64,000 bases of DNA from NCBI GenBank assembly GCA_963575745.1, contig CAUYUJ010010435.1, forward strand, positions 128,777 to 192,776, written 5' to 3'. Origin of the DNA: Prorocentrum cordatum (taxonomy: Eukaryota; Sar; Dinophyceae; Prorocentrales; Prorocentraceae). Position numbers and translations under genes: made by a program. This document shows, in pieces, positions 20,541 through 31,412 of this stretch. Each line of letters begins with the position of its first letter. Position 1 is the first letter of the stretch. The notes under the pieces are model-generated. The model searched no databases, was not told the DNA's origin, and saw only the letters and a list, made by a program, of their open reading frames with translations.

Positions 20541-21490
20541 ATTGCACTGCATAGATTGGACCGCATGGATTGCATTACATAGGTTGCATCCTCTTGGGCC
20601 GTCTTGGGCCGTCGTGGGGGCCTCTGGAGTGCCTCTTGGGCCGTCTTGGGGCAATCTGGGGAGCGTCTTGGGCCGTCTTGGAGCGTCAGGAAGGTGAGAC
20701 GTTGTTGATGCTGAAGACGTACGTTTTACCAAGGGATTTCGGCTATTTTGGTGGCCTCTTGGCTCCCTTGGAAGGCCTCTTGGGGTGTCTTGGGGGCTGT
20801 TTGGGGGTCCTTTGGGGCCTTTTTGGGGTCTCTTGTGGGCCTCTGTGTGGGTCCTTGGTGCCTCTCGGGAGCCGTTTTGCAGCCCCCTTGGGGCGCCTCT
20901 TGGGCTGTCTTGGGGCCCTCCTGGGCCGTCGTGGGGGTCTTGGACTGTCTTGGGGCAATCTGGGGGGCGCCTTAGGCCGTCTTGGAGCGTCGGGAAGACG
21001 AGAAGTTGTTGACATACGGGTTACGACAGATTTGGCGATTTGGGCCTCTTGGGACTCCCTTGGGAGGCCTCTTGGGGTGTCTTGGGGCGAGAAGGGGGCC
21101 TCTGGGGTTGTCTTGGGGCCATGGGCGTCTTGTGGCCCTCTTCTTGGCCCAACTTGGGACCCTCTGGAAGCCATCAGGAATAGTCTTGAGCCCTCCAGGC
21201 GCGCTCGGGACCAGGCGCCCCCCAGCGGGATGCAGGTCTAGCCAGATCAGTTTTCTATGTATATAGGTATTTGGCGTATTAGCACAGCTAAATGCAACGG
21301 GGAACCGGATCCGGGGACCCCAGGGCCGCGACCCCCACCACAAATGGGTGTGCCGGGGGCCCCAGGGGGGCTTCCTGGGCGCCAGGTGTCCTATAAGATC
21401 ACTCGAAGACGGCCCCAGACTGTCAGAAATCGCCCCTCATCCGGACTGCCAAAACGACCAATGACGATAGAGATGACCCCACAAATAGCC
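20541..21490 (+). repeat. segmental block A', unit 2
   Basis: Second copy of 10900-11832. It continues past the AT/GC cassette to TGACCCCACAAATAGCCC and is joined directly to block B' at 21492. In unit 1 about 4 kb separates the two. Confidence 0.85.
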
Positions 21491-21492
21491 CC

Positions 21493-22248
21493 TGACCAGG
21501 AATTTGAGCCGGGCGGGGGCGCCGCCGTCGTCTCAATTGGCAGTCCGATTTTTTGTCTTGGGGGCGCCTTGGGGCGGAGAAGGCCGCGAAGCAGGCTTCG
21601 GAACGCGATGTTCGGCGCCCTGTGCTTCGAGGGGGGGGGAGGGAGGAGCAGAAAAAGGAGGGGGAGCAAGAGGACGATAAGGAGGAGGAGAAGGAGGAGC
21701 AGGAGAAGCAGGAGAAGCAGGAGAAGCAGGAGAAGCAGGAGAAGTAGGAGAAGCAGGAGAAGCAGGAGAAGCAGGAGAAGCAGGAGGAGGAGGAGGAGGA
21801 GGAGGAGGAGGAGGAGGAGGGAGGAGGAGGAGGAGGAGGGGGAGGAGGGGGAGGAGGAGGAGGAGGGGGCTCGACCGTGGATGTCCACAGAGCCGGCACC
21901 ACGTGCGCGGTCCACGCCTCGCAAGGCGCCCCAGCGCGGCATGGACGATCAGAGGAGGGCGCTCTGAGGCGGCGGTGGTTGGCCGTCGGGGGCCCCACGT
22001 CGCCGCGGCGGGACGCGGCTCGGAGCACCGCTGCGGGTGGACCCCATGGGAGGGCTCCGGGGGCCGATGTGGAGCTTCCGTTGTCTCAGGTCGCCCCTGG
22101 CTCCGAGGCAGGGGTCTTACGCGGCCAGGGTTCGGTCGGGCCTGTCGCTCTACAGGAGGAAGTCTCGAAAACAGTTCCAAAATAGTGCGGGGACGATTTT
22201 TGTTTACCATTTTTGAGTATGCTCTGAATATTTGTGGGTTATCTTTCA
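21493..22248 (+). repeat. segmental block B', unit 2
   Basis: Second copy of 15882-16754. The purine tract here is AGAAGCAGG-based (about 21690-21785) then GGA. It is joined directly to block C' by GTGGGTTATCTTTCATTTTT. Confidence 0.9.
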
Positions 22249-22872
22249 TTTTTCGTCGAAAATCCGAGGGGGGGACATGCCCGACCTAAGGCTTGGACGA
22301 GGATGAATCCGTTCCAGAGCGTTCCCGAGCGCTCTCAGAGCGCTGTGGAACGCTCTGAGAAAGCCGCGGCGCCCGAGAGGTCCTCCAGAGCCGCCGGACC
22401 TCAGCGATTCTCTATGTACGATGTATATTCTCCCGATGGTATCCTCGCCCTGGCTTCGTTTTCAGGGAGTGGCGGGCCGTGAAACGAAATCGAGCCCTCG
22501 CTGCCTCGGACATGTGAGGGCAGCGAACATTTGGCACGGTTGCGCGGCTCAGGTCCTCCCAGCGTTCCCCTGGTGTGGGATGCGGGGTGGTTGCTCGCGG
22601 CCGCCAGTGCTTCGCCATGGTGGCCGGCGCTCGCCGCACGGCAAGGGGCTTACGGCATGTTTCGGGACAACCGACATGGGTACGGAAAGAATGGGTACAA
22701 TGCCCAACAGCAGTTCCCGTTCATTTTGAACAGGACTCGCTGTCCGCGCCGCCACGGCCCGTGTCCATTTGAGACTGGAGGCCCCCTGCCCAACAGCGGC
22801 CGCGGTTGGTTTGGGCCAACATTTGTTGTTCGGCATTGTACCCATTTTTCCGTACCCATTTCGGGCGTCCAT
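22249..22872 (+). repeat. segmental block C', unit 2
   Basis: Second copy of 18336-18960. Similarity to unit 1 stops exactly at the right end of the foldback element (22870). In unit 1 block D follows within a few bases, while here D' starts 2.36 kb later. Confidence 0.9.
22674..22870 (+). mobile_element. TIR foldback element, copy 3
   Basis: Same structure as 18761-18958: ACATGGGTACGGAAAGAATG at the left, TTTCCGTACCCATTTCGGGC at the right. One base change breaks the central palindrome (GCGGCCGCGG). Confidence 0.8.
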
Positions 22873-24060
22873 AATGTTGATGTCATCATTTCGAAAGGGG
22901 GTTGCGACCATGTTTTTGGGGTCGTTGTTTTGGCCTGGGCGGCCTTCAGCGCTGCGCAGCAGCCTGGGTATCGGGGGCCCACAAATATACACCACCACCA
23001 CCTCCCTCACCCCCTCCCTCTCCCAGGAAACAGGAGAGGAAGAGGAGGGTAGAGGAGAGAGGAGGAATCGACGTGGTGGTGGTGTATATTCTTTGGGTCC
23101 CCATGGGTCGTTGCGTTGGCCCGGGTCGTTGCTTCGGCCTGGGCGGCCTGGGTGGCCTTGGTTTTGGGGCGGCAGCGCTGCGCCGTGCAGCATATCGGCC
23201 CTCACCCCTCTCGAGTCGGACCGCGGATCTGCTTCGCGATCGCTTCTCACTGGGCTCGTGGAGGACGAGCAATGGAGAGGAAGCATGTTGCCAACTTATT
23301 TCCAGATGTCTAAACATGTGTTGATCATGTTTCAAACATGTAACAAGACATGTTTTAGACGTGTTCAGGACAGGTTTCCGACATTTCAAACACATTTTGG
23401 ATTCGATGATAGAACTGTTAGGGTGTCCAGTGTCGTGGCATCCACAACGCTAGGCTCGAACATGCGAACGGCGCGCGAGCGAGCTGACAGGGCCAACATC
23501 GGAAGATGGGGATGTTGCGGCGAGAAGCTTTGTGGCTCTTGTTTCGGCATCACCCCAACAGACTGATACCATGTGTGCGTCGCCCCCGAGGGTCGACGTG
23601 CGCACCGAGACATCTTGTAGTAGATCTGCTGTGGCGTGCCACACCGCTCGGAAAACGATCTGCGACAGGGTGGGTATGCTATATGTGTTGGTCGGCTGCG
23701 CGCCCCCAAGGAGGACATAGTACTAGTATGTCGCTGTGCGTCCCGCTGGTCTTACTTCGTGACCTGGGGTGGGCGCCCCCAGGTTTCCGCGCCCAGTGCC
23801 CGCACATGGGCGCCTCTCGTGGGCGTCTCGTGGGCGCTTCGTGCGCTGGCTGGGGTCCCGGGTTTGCGTCTGGTGCTCGCCCATGGGCAGTTCGTCGGCG
23901 GTTCGTTCTCTGGCCGGGATCCCCAGCCGGCCCGAGGGCGTTTCGGGGGTCCGAGGCGGGGATTTATACACAACCATCGCCCAGAGGGTCGATTTCGGAG
24001 GATATGGACATGTTTGGGCCCCCAGGGCTGCAGGTCGCCGGGGGGACGGGGTGTATATAA
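22873..24060. other. unit-2-specific insert, no gene recognised
   Basis: Includes a 60-base inverted pair around 22975-23095 (ATACACCACCACCACC against GTGGTGGTGTAT), an ACATGTTT-rich patch at 23305-23390 (AAACATGT, CATGTTTCAAACATG), and GGGCGCCTCGTGGGCG iterations near 23800-23850. The minus-strand frame 23386-23718 contains MFEPSVVDATTLDT, weakly like the VVDASHT motif of the 13.2-13.9 kb foldback. No domain recognised. Confidence 0.45.
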
Positions 24061-24062
24061 AT

Positions 24063-24160
24063 AGGGAGCAGTTCGGGTGAGGGTTCAGGTGAGGGTTAGG
24101 AATGTGGGGGTAGGGTTTTAAGTGAGGGTTAGGGTGTCAGGGTTAGGGAGTGGGCCTCCA
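24063..24160 (+). repeat. degenerate telomere-like repeat
   Basis: GTGAGGGTT, GGGTTAGG, TAGGGTTTTA and TCAGGGTTAGGGAG over about 100 bases. Telomeres of dinoflagellates and plants are TTTAGGG repeats, so this looks like an eroded interstitial telomeric sequence. Confidence 0.6.
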
Positions 24161-24334
24161 AGGCTAGGTAGGGTTCTGGAGCAAAGAGGGGGAAGGGGGG
24201 GGGGTCCAAATTTCGAATCCGAAGGGGGAGGGCGTGGGGGGAATCGAACCGCATGTCGGACTAATCCCAACTGACCGTGGATATGGATACATTGAAGCTG
24301 TGGCGAAGCGTCCAGGCGTGCCTGTAGCTTTACC

Positions 24335-24440
24335 AAAGAATGTTCTAAGAACCTTCCGTGGTTTCCACGAAATGTTATTAGAACATTTCTGGCTGGGACT
24401 GTTTTGTTTTAGCGCATCGGGCGAATGTTCTAAGAACATT
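24335..24440. repeat. repeated AATGTTCTAAGAACATT palindromes
   Basis: Three related inverted sites: AATGTTCTAAGAACCTT (24337), AATGTTATTAGAACATT (24372) and AATGTTCTAAGAACATT (24424). The last is a perfect odd-centred palindrome. Confidence 0.7.
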
Positions 24441-24526
24441 GTTTTGGTTATTGGAACATGTTTGGGTTCTGAGAGACTTTCGTGGTAGGCCTATAGGAGT
24501 GCCGGGACGGTCGGTTCCTGCTCAAC
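24381..24526 (+). repeat. 150-bp duplicated segment, copy 2
   Basis: Partner of 4-151. Confidence 0.75.
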
Positions 24527-24799
24527 ACATCCCCGCCTCGCAGGTGGGCGCCTCGTGCGCTGGGCTGGGTGCCCGTGCGAGGGCACCTCTGCGGGGTGCC
24601 TCGCTCTCGGGGGTGGCCTCTCCGGGCGCACGCGTCGACTGCACCACACAGCTTGCACCACGCAGATAGCTGCGTGGAGATGCGCCATACTGGTTGCCTT
24701 TCACATGCATGTATACATTCCCCAATCAGTGCTCGCACTGAAGGGGTCCGAGCGGAAGTTGAAAGATTTGGCGAAAGTTTCCCGCCCATGTTGGTAGCA

Positions 24800-24905
24800 G
24801 GCTGGGTTCCCGGGTTCCCGGTTCGGGGTTCCCGGGTTCCAGTTATTGGTGCTTGGCCGATTTCGGTGGGCTTTGGGTTCCCAGGCTCCCAGGTTCCCGG
24901 TCGAT
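24800..24905 (+). repeat. GGTTCCCGG short repeat
   Basis: Repeated GGGTTCCCGG / CCAGGTTCCCGG units in about 100 bases. Confidence 0.7.
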
Positions 24906-24944
24906 CTCCTCAGCGGAAACCATCCACTCAATGGTTTTTCTTCG

Positions 24945-24976
24945 GGTGTACATATATATATATGTATGTATATATG

Positions 24977-25027
<51 letters not shown>
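24945..25027. repeat. (TA)n microsatellite
   Basis: TATATATA with occasional TATG and CATA. Confidence 0.95.
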
Positions 25028-25028
<1 letters not shown>

Positions 25029-25231
25029 GACGAATAGTTATCTATGTAAACATTCAAATCTGGCCGCATAGACTGTGCAGCATATATTGCCACACACACA
25101 CACGCACATGCTGCTGCACCACGCGCACTGCACCACCGACACTCGCACCACAAGCGTCGAGAGTGCAAGGGCCCTCGGTTTGGGGTCCTCGTTGGCAGAC
25201 ATGTCCATGATGATTGAACTTGATGATGAGT

Positions 25232-25884
25232 GCCTCCATAGCTTGGGGGGGACCGATTGTCCGGGGGGGGGAGGGCACTGTAGTCCGGGGGGTGGGGGGT
25301 CCCTGTAGTCCGTGGGGGTGGTCCTTGTAGTCGGGGGGGGGGGCCTTCTAGTCCAGGTGGGGGCCCTTGTGGTCGGGGGGAGGGGGCCCTTGTAGTCCTG
25401 GGGGGGTGTCCCGTAGTCCGGAAGGGGGTGATACTCTGATCTTCGTGGTGTGACGTTCCGTTCGACGACGACGACGCCTGAAGGTCGGGGGTGGGCCCTT
25501 GGAGTCCGCGGGGGGGGGTGCATTGTAGTCCGGGGGGCGGGGCCCTTGTAGTCTGGGGGCGAGACCCTTGTAGTTTGGGGGGCCCTTGTAGTCGGGGGGC
25601 CCAGGGGGTCCACAGATTATCCAGGTATTCAGAGTATTGCAGGCTGATGCGCGCTGGGTTTGCGTCGGTCCTGCTCCAACGTCTGGCACTCCCCCTCAAG
25701 TTGTTCACCACCTCGTCTCTTCCGCCCCCCCCCCTCTCTCTGCCCGCGCCCCGCCCGCACTTCTCCCTCCCCCCACGCACCACTCTGCCCCCGCTCCCCG
25801 TTCCGTGCTCCTCCTGCGTCCGTCGCCCCCCCCTCTTCGCCCGCCTCCGCGCGTCACGTGCGCTGCAGACCACCGCGGCGCCCA

Positions 25885-25915
<31 letters not shown>

Positions 25916-25985
25916 CGGCACGCGGCCGCCGCCGGCGACCAGTACGAAGACCAGCACGGCCGTGGCCACGAGCCAGGCCGCGGCG
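25232..25985 (+). repeat. segmental block D', unit 2
   Basis: Second copy of 18963-19735, including the GTAGTC minisatellite and the GC-rich tail. Conserved frames are LQTTAAPTPPPPPPP and TSTKTSTAVATSQAAAG on plus, VLVFVLVAGGGRVPV on minus. It runs directly into a GGA tract at 25990, whereas unit 1 runs into a hairpin. Confidence 0.9.
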
Positions 25986-25989
25986 GGAA

Positions 25990-26053
25990 GACGGGAGGAG
26001 GAGGAGGAGGAGGAGGAGGAGGAGGAGGAGGAGGAGGAGGAGGAGGAGGAAGG
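25990..26053 (+). repeat. (GGA)n tract
   Basis: About 21 GGA triplets. Confidence 0.95.
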
Positions 26054-26239
26054 GGAGGAGGGGGAGGATTGCTATGGGATTGCTATGGGCCAGAACGGTC
26101 GCGACGGCCTATGCTTTCGCGCCGTGGGCGCGGGGGTCGCGTCGGGCCGTCCCCGAGCCTCGCCCCACGCCTGCTTTCTCGCATGCGGTGACAGCACGCT
26201 GCCACTGCCTGCGCCCCCTTCTCGCGCGAGTTGATTCCA

Positions 26240-27540
26240 GCATTGTAGCTACGTACCTCGCTCGAGACTAAATTTGGCTCCAGATTCGCCCCCCCGCTTC
26301 TCGCACGGGGTTTGCCCAAGGGCTCTCGACGGTATTGGGCTTCAGCTTCGCCTCCCACTTCTCGCAAGATGCTTGCCTTGACGAGCCCTTCCCCGAAAAG
26401 ACGCGCGGCGCCATCTTCACCATTCTCACTACTAGAGTAGGGATAGGGTCCGTCGCGTCGCACTCGCCATTTCGCTCCCTAGAGTCGGGCTCCAACTTCG
26501 CCTTCAGCTTCTCCCAGCGCGCTGTGCTAGCTAGGGTGCTGACGTGTGGCTCCAGCGTTGCCTTCCCCTTCTCACACCGTACTGCCCTGATCCCAACGCT
26601 GTAGCTGAATACGTCGGGCTCTACCTTCGCCTCCCTCTTCTCGCGGTGGGGCGACGGTGTAGGCTTCAGGCTCCATCTTGGCCTTCCAATTTCTGCACGC
26701 TGCTCGCACCGTGGCCCTCGGAAGGTGACAATGAGCTCTAGCTTCGCCTCTCGCTTCTCGCAGTGAGCTGCGGTGTCAAGGACCACGGGCTCCACTTCTC
26801 GCGCCGCGCCCGCGATCCCAGCACTGTAGCTGCTCACGTAGGGCTCTACCTTCGCCTCCCACTGATCGGAATATATGGCTAGGAGAAGAAGGAGGAGTAG
26901 GGGGAGCGTCGGGCTCCAACTTTGGCCCCCGCATGTCGCAGTGCCTCTTGCCACTGCTCGCCTTCCGCGCGATGCCCTGATCCCAACGCTGTAGCTGGAC
27001 ACGTCGGGCTCTACCTTCGCCTCCCTCGTCTTGCGGTTAGGCGCCGGCCCCGCTTTTGGCACGCTGCTCGTACCGTGGCTCGCGGGAAGGGATAGTGGGC
27101 TCCAATTTCGCCTCTCGCTTCTCACAGCGAGCTGCAAGGATGGCCGTGGGCTCCACTTCTCGAGCTTTTTCCTCGGTCCCAGCATTGTAGCTGATCGCGT
27201 CGGGCTCCACCTTCGCCTCCCACTGCTCGTGGTACGGCGTCGGGGTGTGGTGGACGGCTACGTCTTCGCCACCTGCACTCGTCTCGTCGAGTGTAGCTGA
27301 TGGCGTCGGGCTCGTCCTTCGCCTTAGTCGTTCGTAGCTCGTCGTCGTCGTCGCGCTGCAGCTGACGACGTCGGGCTCGTCCTTCGTCGTACGTCCGTCG
27401 CCTTCGCCAGCATTGTAGCCGTCGTCGTCGGGCTCGGACTTGGGTTTCCTTGGGCTCCATCGTCGCCTACCGCTGCTGTCCCGTCGCTGGGAGATGCTGG
27501 CTTGGGGCGCGACTTTTGCCTGCATGTGGTTCATGAGCTT
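26240..27540 (-). pseudogene. decayed pentatricopeptide repeat (PPR) array, dinoflagellate type
   Basis: PPR proteins are helical-repeat RNA-binding proteins, usually acting on organelle transcripts. In dinoflagellates, as I recall, they carry near-identical units reading SEM-EAKLEPDVISYNAGISACEKG. The minus strand here shows about 14 partial units of that core: REAKVEPDVFSYSVGI, WEAKVEPYVSSYSAGI, WEAKVEPDAISYNAG, REAKVEPDVSSYSVGI, CEKWEAKLKPN, REAKLELIV and SYNAGINSREKGAQ. Units are about 75-105 bases, often shorter than the 105 bases of a 35-residue PPR, and the helix with G-QW-AL--L is nearly always missing. Frames change repeatedly and no single frame spans the array. Its position between blocks D' and E', with no equivalent between D and E, marks it as specific to the second duplicate. 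A functional multi-exon gene is unlikely but not excluded. Confidence 0.7.
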
Positions 27541-27842
27541 GTCCATTGCTGCTTTTACTTTTCTGCACCTTTGAGGCCGGATCCTCCTGGGGGTGGGAGC
27601 AGCTTGGGGCCTCGCTGGTCGGGGCCCAGATCGTCACCTCCACTGGCTTCCCGTCGAGGAGCAGGAGGGTGTCGCACCTGAGCCCGATGGAGCCTTCGCG
27701 ATGGAGAAAGGCGGGCGGCGGGGCAAGAGGAGACGGAGGGGGCAAGAGAGAAGAAGACATCGCGGCCCCCGCTGGCGGCCCGCAGGGGGCAGTCCCACTT
27801 CGAAGTTGGCCCCCCGCAGCTCAGGGCCCCCCTACCCCGAGC

Positions 27843-28110
27843 GAAATGGCTGAGGAGGAGGAGGAGGAGGAGGAGGAGGCGGAGGAGGAGGAGGAGGAGG
27901 GGGAGGGGGAGGGGGAGGGGGGAGGGGGAGGAGGAGGAGGAGGAGGAGGAGGAGGAGGAGGAGGAGGAGGAGGAGGAGGAGGAGGCGGAGGAGGCGGAGG
28001 AGGCGGAGGAGGCGGAGGAGGCGGAGGAGGCGGAGGAGGCGGAGGAGGAGGAAGGAGGAGGAGGAGGAGGCGGAGGAGGAGGAGGAGGGGGAGGAGGAGT
28101 AGGAGGAGGG
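27843..28110 (+). repeat. (GGA)n tract with (GGAGGC)n
   Basis: GGA triplets with a regular GGCGGAGGA sub-array at about 27985-28050. Confidence 0.95.
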
Positions 28111-28330
28111 GCAGGGAGGAGAGGCCAAGGAGGCTGGGACAGGCAAGAGCTCAGCGCACGCGGACGCTCGCTGGAGGAAGAGGAGGAGGCACTGGCAGCG
28201 TGCTGTCTGATGTCTGGGCCTGGGCTCGCCCTTGTGGGCTGCTCATTTGTGGCTCCAGCTTGGGGCCTTCCAGTCGGTCCCTTCCGCGGCTAGGAGACAC
28301 GCCTCCCAGCGCCAGGACGAGGATGAGTAG
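28108..28330 (+). repeat. segmental block E', unit 2
   Basis: Second copy of 19885-20125, in the same orientation and order after D'. Confidence 0.85.
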
Positions 28331-28399
28331 AGGGATGAGGATGAGGACGAGGGCAGAGACGAAGAGGAGGATGAGGCAGAGGCGAGACACAAACTTGAA
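28182..28399 (-). CDS. possible exon encoding a signal anchor or membrane helix
   Basis: The minus-strand frame contains a strongly hydrophobic run (LCLILLFVSALVLILIPLL, continuing ILVLALGG) followed by a polar tail (VSPSRGRDRLEGPKLEPQM). The same join (LLLVLALGGMSPGRGRDW) is kept in block E at about 20030-20115. The hydrophobic part overlaps a GAY-rich repeat (28318-28390), so it could be a repeat by-product. The opposite strand is also open through block E. No splice sites fixed. Confidence 0.2.
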
Positions 28400-29600
28400 T
28401 GCCTCCACAACAGTTGCCGGTTTTAAAGCTTCTGATGTTGGAGATGAGGGAGCAGATGTTGGCAATCCCATTGGTCCGGTTTGCGTCGTCGTTTTGCGCA
28501 GCGTTTTTTGTTTCTCTTATCTTGATGGTGGGCCAGGTGCCAATTTTCAGGCAGATGCGGGGAGTCATACGGCGCAGGGGTGGCGGCACGTTCATTCAAG
28601 TTTGGTCAGAAGTTCGATTCTGGTTTCTGAAGTAGCTCAGAGCTCACGATGGAAACTACAGAAATTGGAGTGACCTGAGGACACTCCACCACGCGCCTCG
28701 GTGCACGGTGGCGGATCATGAGTAGTTCTTTGGCAGTCCCTGGGCCGGGAGACGGTCCCCAGAAGCCGAACCTTCAAAATCCGTTTGTGCCATCGTGATT
28801 TTGTTGCGACGCGCTGATCTGAGGGATGGTACGGGGAAGATGGCACAATTTCAGCTCTCATCTCATATTCTCTTCAGCCCTGGCCGGTTGCCTTGAGGTC
28901 CTCCCAGCCCGGGCCACCATACCTTGTCTGTTTCGGGATCGTTCCCTGGCCACCGTGACCCGTCTGTTTCGAGCCCGCTTCGGCCCAGTCCAGTTTTTCC
29001 AGCCATGGTCACGGGCCACTTCGGCTTTCCTGGACATTCGACGAGGTGATGTTTGAGCGCCCCGTGGCCCAGGAACGGGTTCCAGTGGCCGAAATTGAGG
29101 AACAACGCCCAGACATAAGTATTACATTCCACTCTTGCGGCAGAAAGCCCTAAACAGATTCACGCAGTTCGCGATGTCGGGGCACGATGGGCACGAAGGG
29201 AGACAACGAGGGGCCCAGTATCCCTCTCTTGGGGTTGGCTCGAGGTCGCCGGAGCTCGGGTTTGCCGACGCGTTTGGACGGGCCCGTCCCGAATTTGGAC
29301 GGTCAAGTTTCCGTGGAATGTTGGCAGCGGAAGTTCGCGTCACATCTCAGATTCTCCCGTCAGGCCAACCCCAACCCCCGGAACTTGAGGCGTCTAGATC
29401 CCCATGGAAGAATTCATACAGAAATCTTGCAGACGAGCTGTTCAGGGAATCGCACCACATCCTCGCAAAGCTGGGGCCCCCACCTTCCATCCCCGATCGC
29501 GTTCCGCTGCTCGCAAAGTAACCTTTCGCTAACGTCCGAAAAAAAAACACCCGCTTGCCTCGATGTCGTGGATCGTGAATCCCCCGCCGAGCACATAGTT
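28400..29600. other. no gene recognised
   Basis: Relatively low in simple repeats. GCACGGTGGCGGAT-ATGAGT at about 28707 recurs at 42896 beside a foldback element. CCGGCCACC-type motifs repeat at 28875-29030 (GGCC-CGTGACCCGTCTGTTTC). A plus frame at 29187-29663 and others give no recognised domain. Confidence 0.45.
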
Positions 29601-29607
29601 ACTTTGC

Positions 29608-29893
29608 ATGGAGGAGGAGGAGGAGGAGGAGGAGGAGGAGGAGGAGGAGGAGAAGGAGGATAAGGAGGAATAGGACGAGGAACAGGAGGAGGAGGAGGAG
29701 GAGGATGTGGAGGAGAAACAGGAGCAGGAGGAGGAGAAGGAGAAGTGGGAACAGGAGGAGGAGGAGGAGGATGAACAAGAGGAGGAGAAGGAGGAGGAGA
29801 AGGAACAGGAGGAGGAGGAAGAGGAGACGGAGGAGGAGGAGGCGGAGGAGGAGGAGGAGGAGGAGGAGGAGGAGGAGGAGGAGGAGAGGCAGG
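29608..29893 (+). repeat. (GGA)n tract
   Basis: GGA triplets with ACA, GAA and GAC interruptions. Confidence 0.95.
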
Positions 29894-30065
29894 CGAAGGA
29901 GGAGGAGCGCGCTCGTCTCCTCGGCCACCGCGGCGTGCGGGCTGCTCCCCCTGCGCCTCCGAGGCACCCGCGGCCGCGCCTGCCGCGGCGCAGGCGGCGC
30001 GGGCGCCTGCGGGAGGCGCCAGCGCGCCGAGGCGCGCGCTCTGGGGGGAGGAATCCGCCGCCTCC

Positions 30066-30185
30066 CCCTCCAACTGCAGTCCCTCCTCCTCTGCATCCTC
30101 CTCCTCCAGCGCCTCATTCCCATCTCCTCCTCCTGCTCCTCCTCCTCCTCCTTCTCCTCCTCCTCCTCCTCATCCACTTCTTGTC
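30066..30185 (-). repeat. (TCC)n tract
   Basis: CCTCCTC repeats on the plus strand, in the opposite orientation to the neighbouring GGA tract. With 29608-29893 it can form a large imperfect GGA/TCC hairpin around a GC-rich 170-base loop. Confidence 0.9.
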
Positions 30186-31412
30186 CTCATTCCCCCCCCG
30201 CATAAGCCGGGGACCCGGTGAGCACACTGGGATAGCCCGGGAACCCAAAGTGGTCGGCGCCGCCTGTATCGGCGGGGTGCAAATAGAGCCGGCGACCATC
30301 CGCAGGAATGGCGGAGGGCGGCGGAGGGGCTTGGGCGCCCAGGCCCCCTGGGGGTCTCTCCCCCAGGGTGGGGTGGGGCATTAGGTGGGGCGGACTCGGG
30401 ATGCCCCCCGTTGCCAGGCCCCCCTGGCTCGGGGTCCCCGAGCTCGTTCTACTTGGTGTCCCTCCTCCCCCTGGGGTCCCCTCGGGGGGCGGGCTGGCGG
30501 TGGCTCCCTCGGGCCTGCGACGCGCCACCCATCGCCTGTTCCGAGGGCGCGATGGGTGCAGCGCGCGAAGGCGGGCCTCACACGCCGGATTCGCGGCGCG
30601 AAGGCACCCCTCGCCAGCGCCGAGAGCGCGAGGGGTGCGGGAGGCGGGGGCCCGTCTGCTGTCGCGCGGGGCCCCTGGCCCCCAGGGCGGTGCGCCGCAC
30701 GGCGCTTCCAGTGCGACCCGCACCGCCCTGGGGTTTCGTCGGCCCTGGCTGCCCTATTAGTGGGGGTTGCTGGGGTCCGCTGGGGGGCCCCGCGGCACGG
30801 GGCGCCCCTTTTTCTGCTGTTTTCCAGCCGAGGGCGGCCCAGGCTCGACGCCTAAGGCTGCCCAGTGTTTGGGCTTCCCTGCGTTCATGGAGTCTGGTTG
30901 CGCCAATGCTGCTAATCTTGTTAATTTCTTGTCCTCATGCGTAGATCCTCCCTATCGCCTCCCAAGGCCAGTCGAGGGGCGGGCCGGGCGTTTCGTCTGA
31001 GACTTCCAGGGGGGGAGCAGGTCAGAGGAGGACTATATAATTACCGAGAGCCCCTGCCTGCGCGCATGTCGATGCCTCTGATTCGGATCGGTTCGAGTTC
31101 GATGTCTGCCGATTGTGATTCCGATTCGGCTTCAAATTCCGATTCGGAGTCCGACTTCTCGCTGGAGGTTTACCAGCCTGCCGATATCCGCGGATTCGAC
31201 TTCTCCCAACTCGGTTGCCGATTGCATCCGATCCAAGTCATTTCGATATCCGATCGGACTTGTCGATGCGGTACTGTGCCCTCATCCTGCCGTTGCCTCG
31301 TCGCCGCGGCCCCTCGTCGCCATCACGGTTGGATTCGCCTCGACATTCTGGGCAGAACGCACCCTTTGCGAGGTCCGGGGAGTTGCGGCGTCGGTATATG
31401 TTTGCCTCCCCT
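30186..31412. other. no gene recognised
   Basis: Very GC-rich, with many CCCCAGGG/GGGCCCC motifs. At 31080-31180 a TCCGATTCGG / GATTCCGATT hexamer-like patch recurs. Near 31250-31410 a segment (TTGGATTCGCCTCGACATTC, GGGCAGAACGCAC, GAGGTCCGGGGAGT) is a relative of the repeat at 36.7 and 41.2 kb. Confidence 0.5.

Noticed and set aside
24234-24310. Possible tRNA on the minus strand (GGTTCGATTCCCC T-arm-like)
   Set aside because: T-stem pairing is broken at two of five positions and no D arm, anticodon stem or acceptor stem could be drawn.
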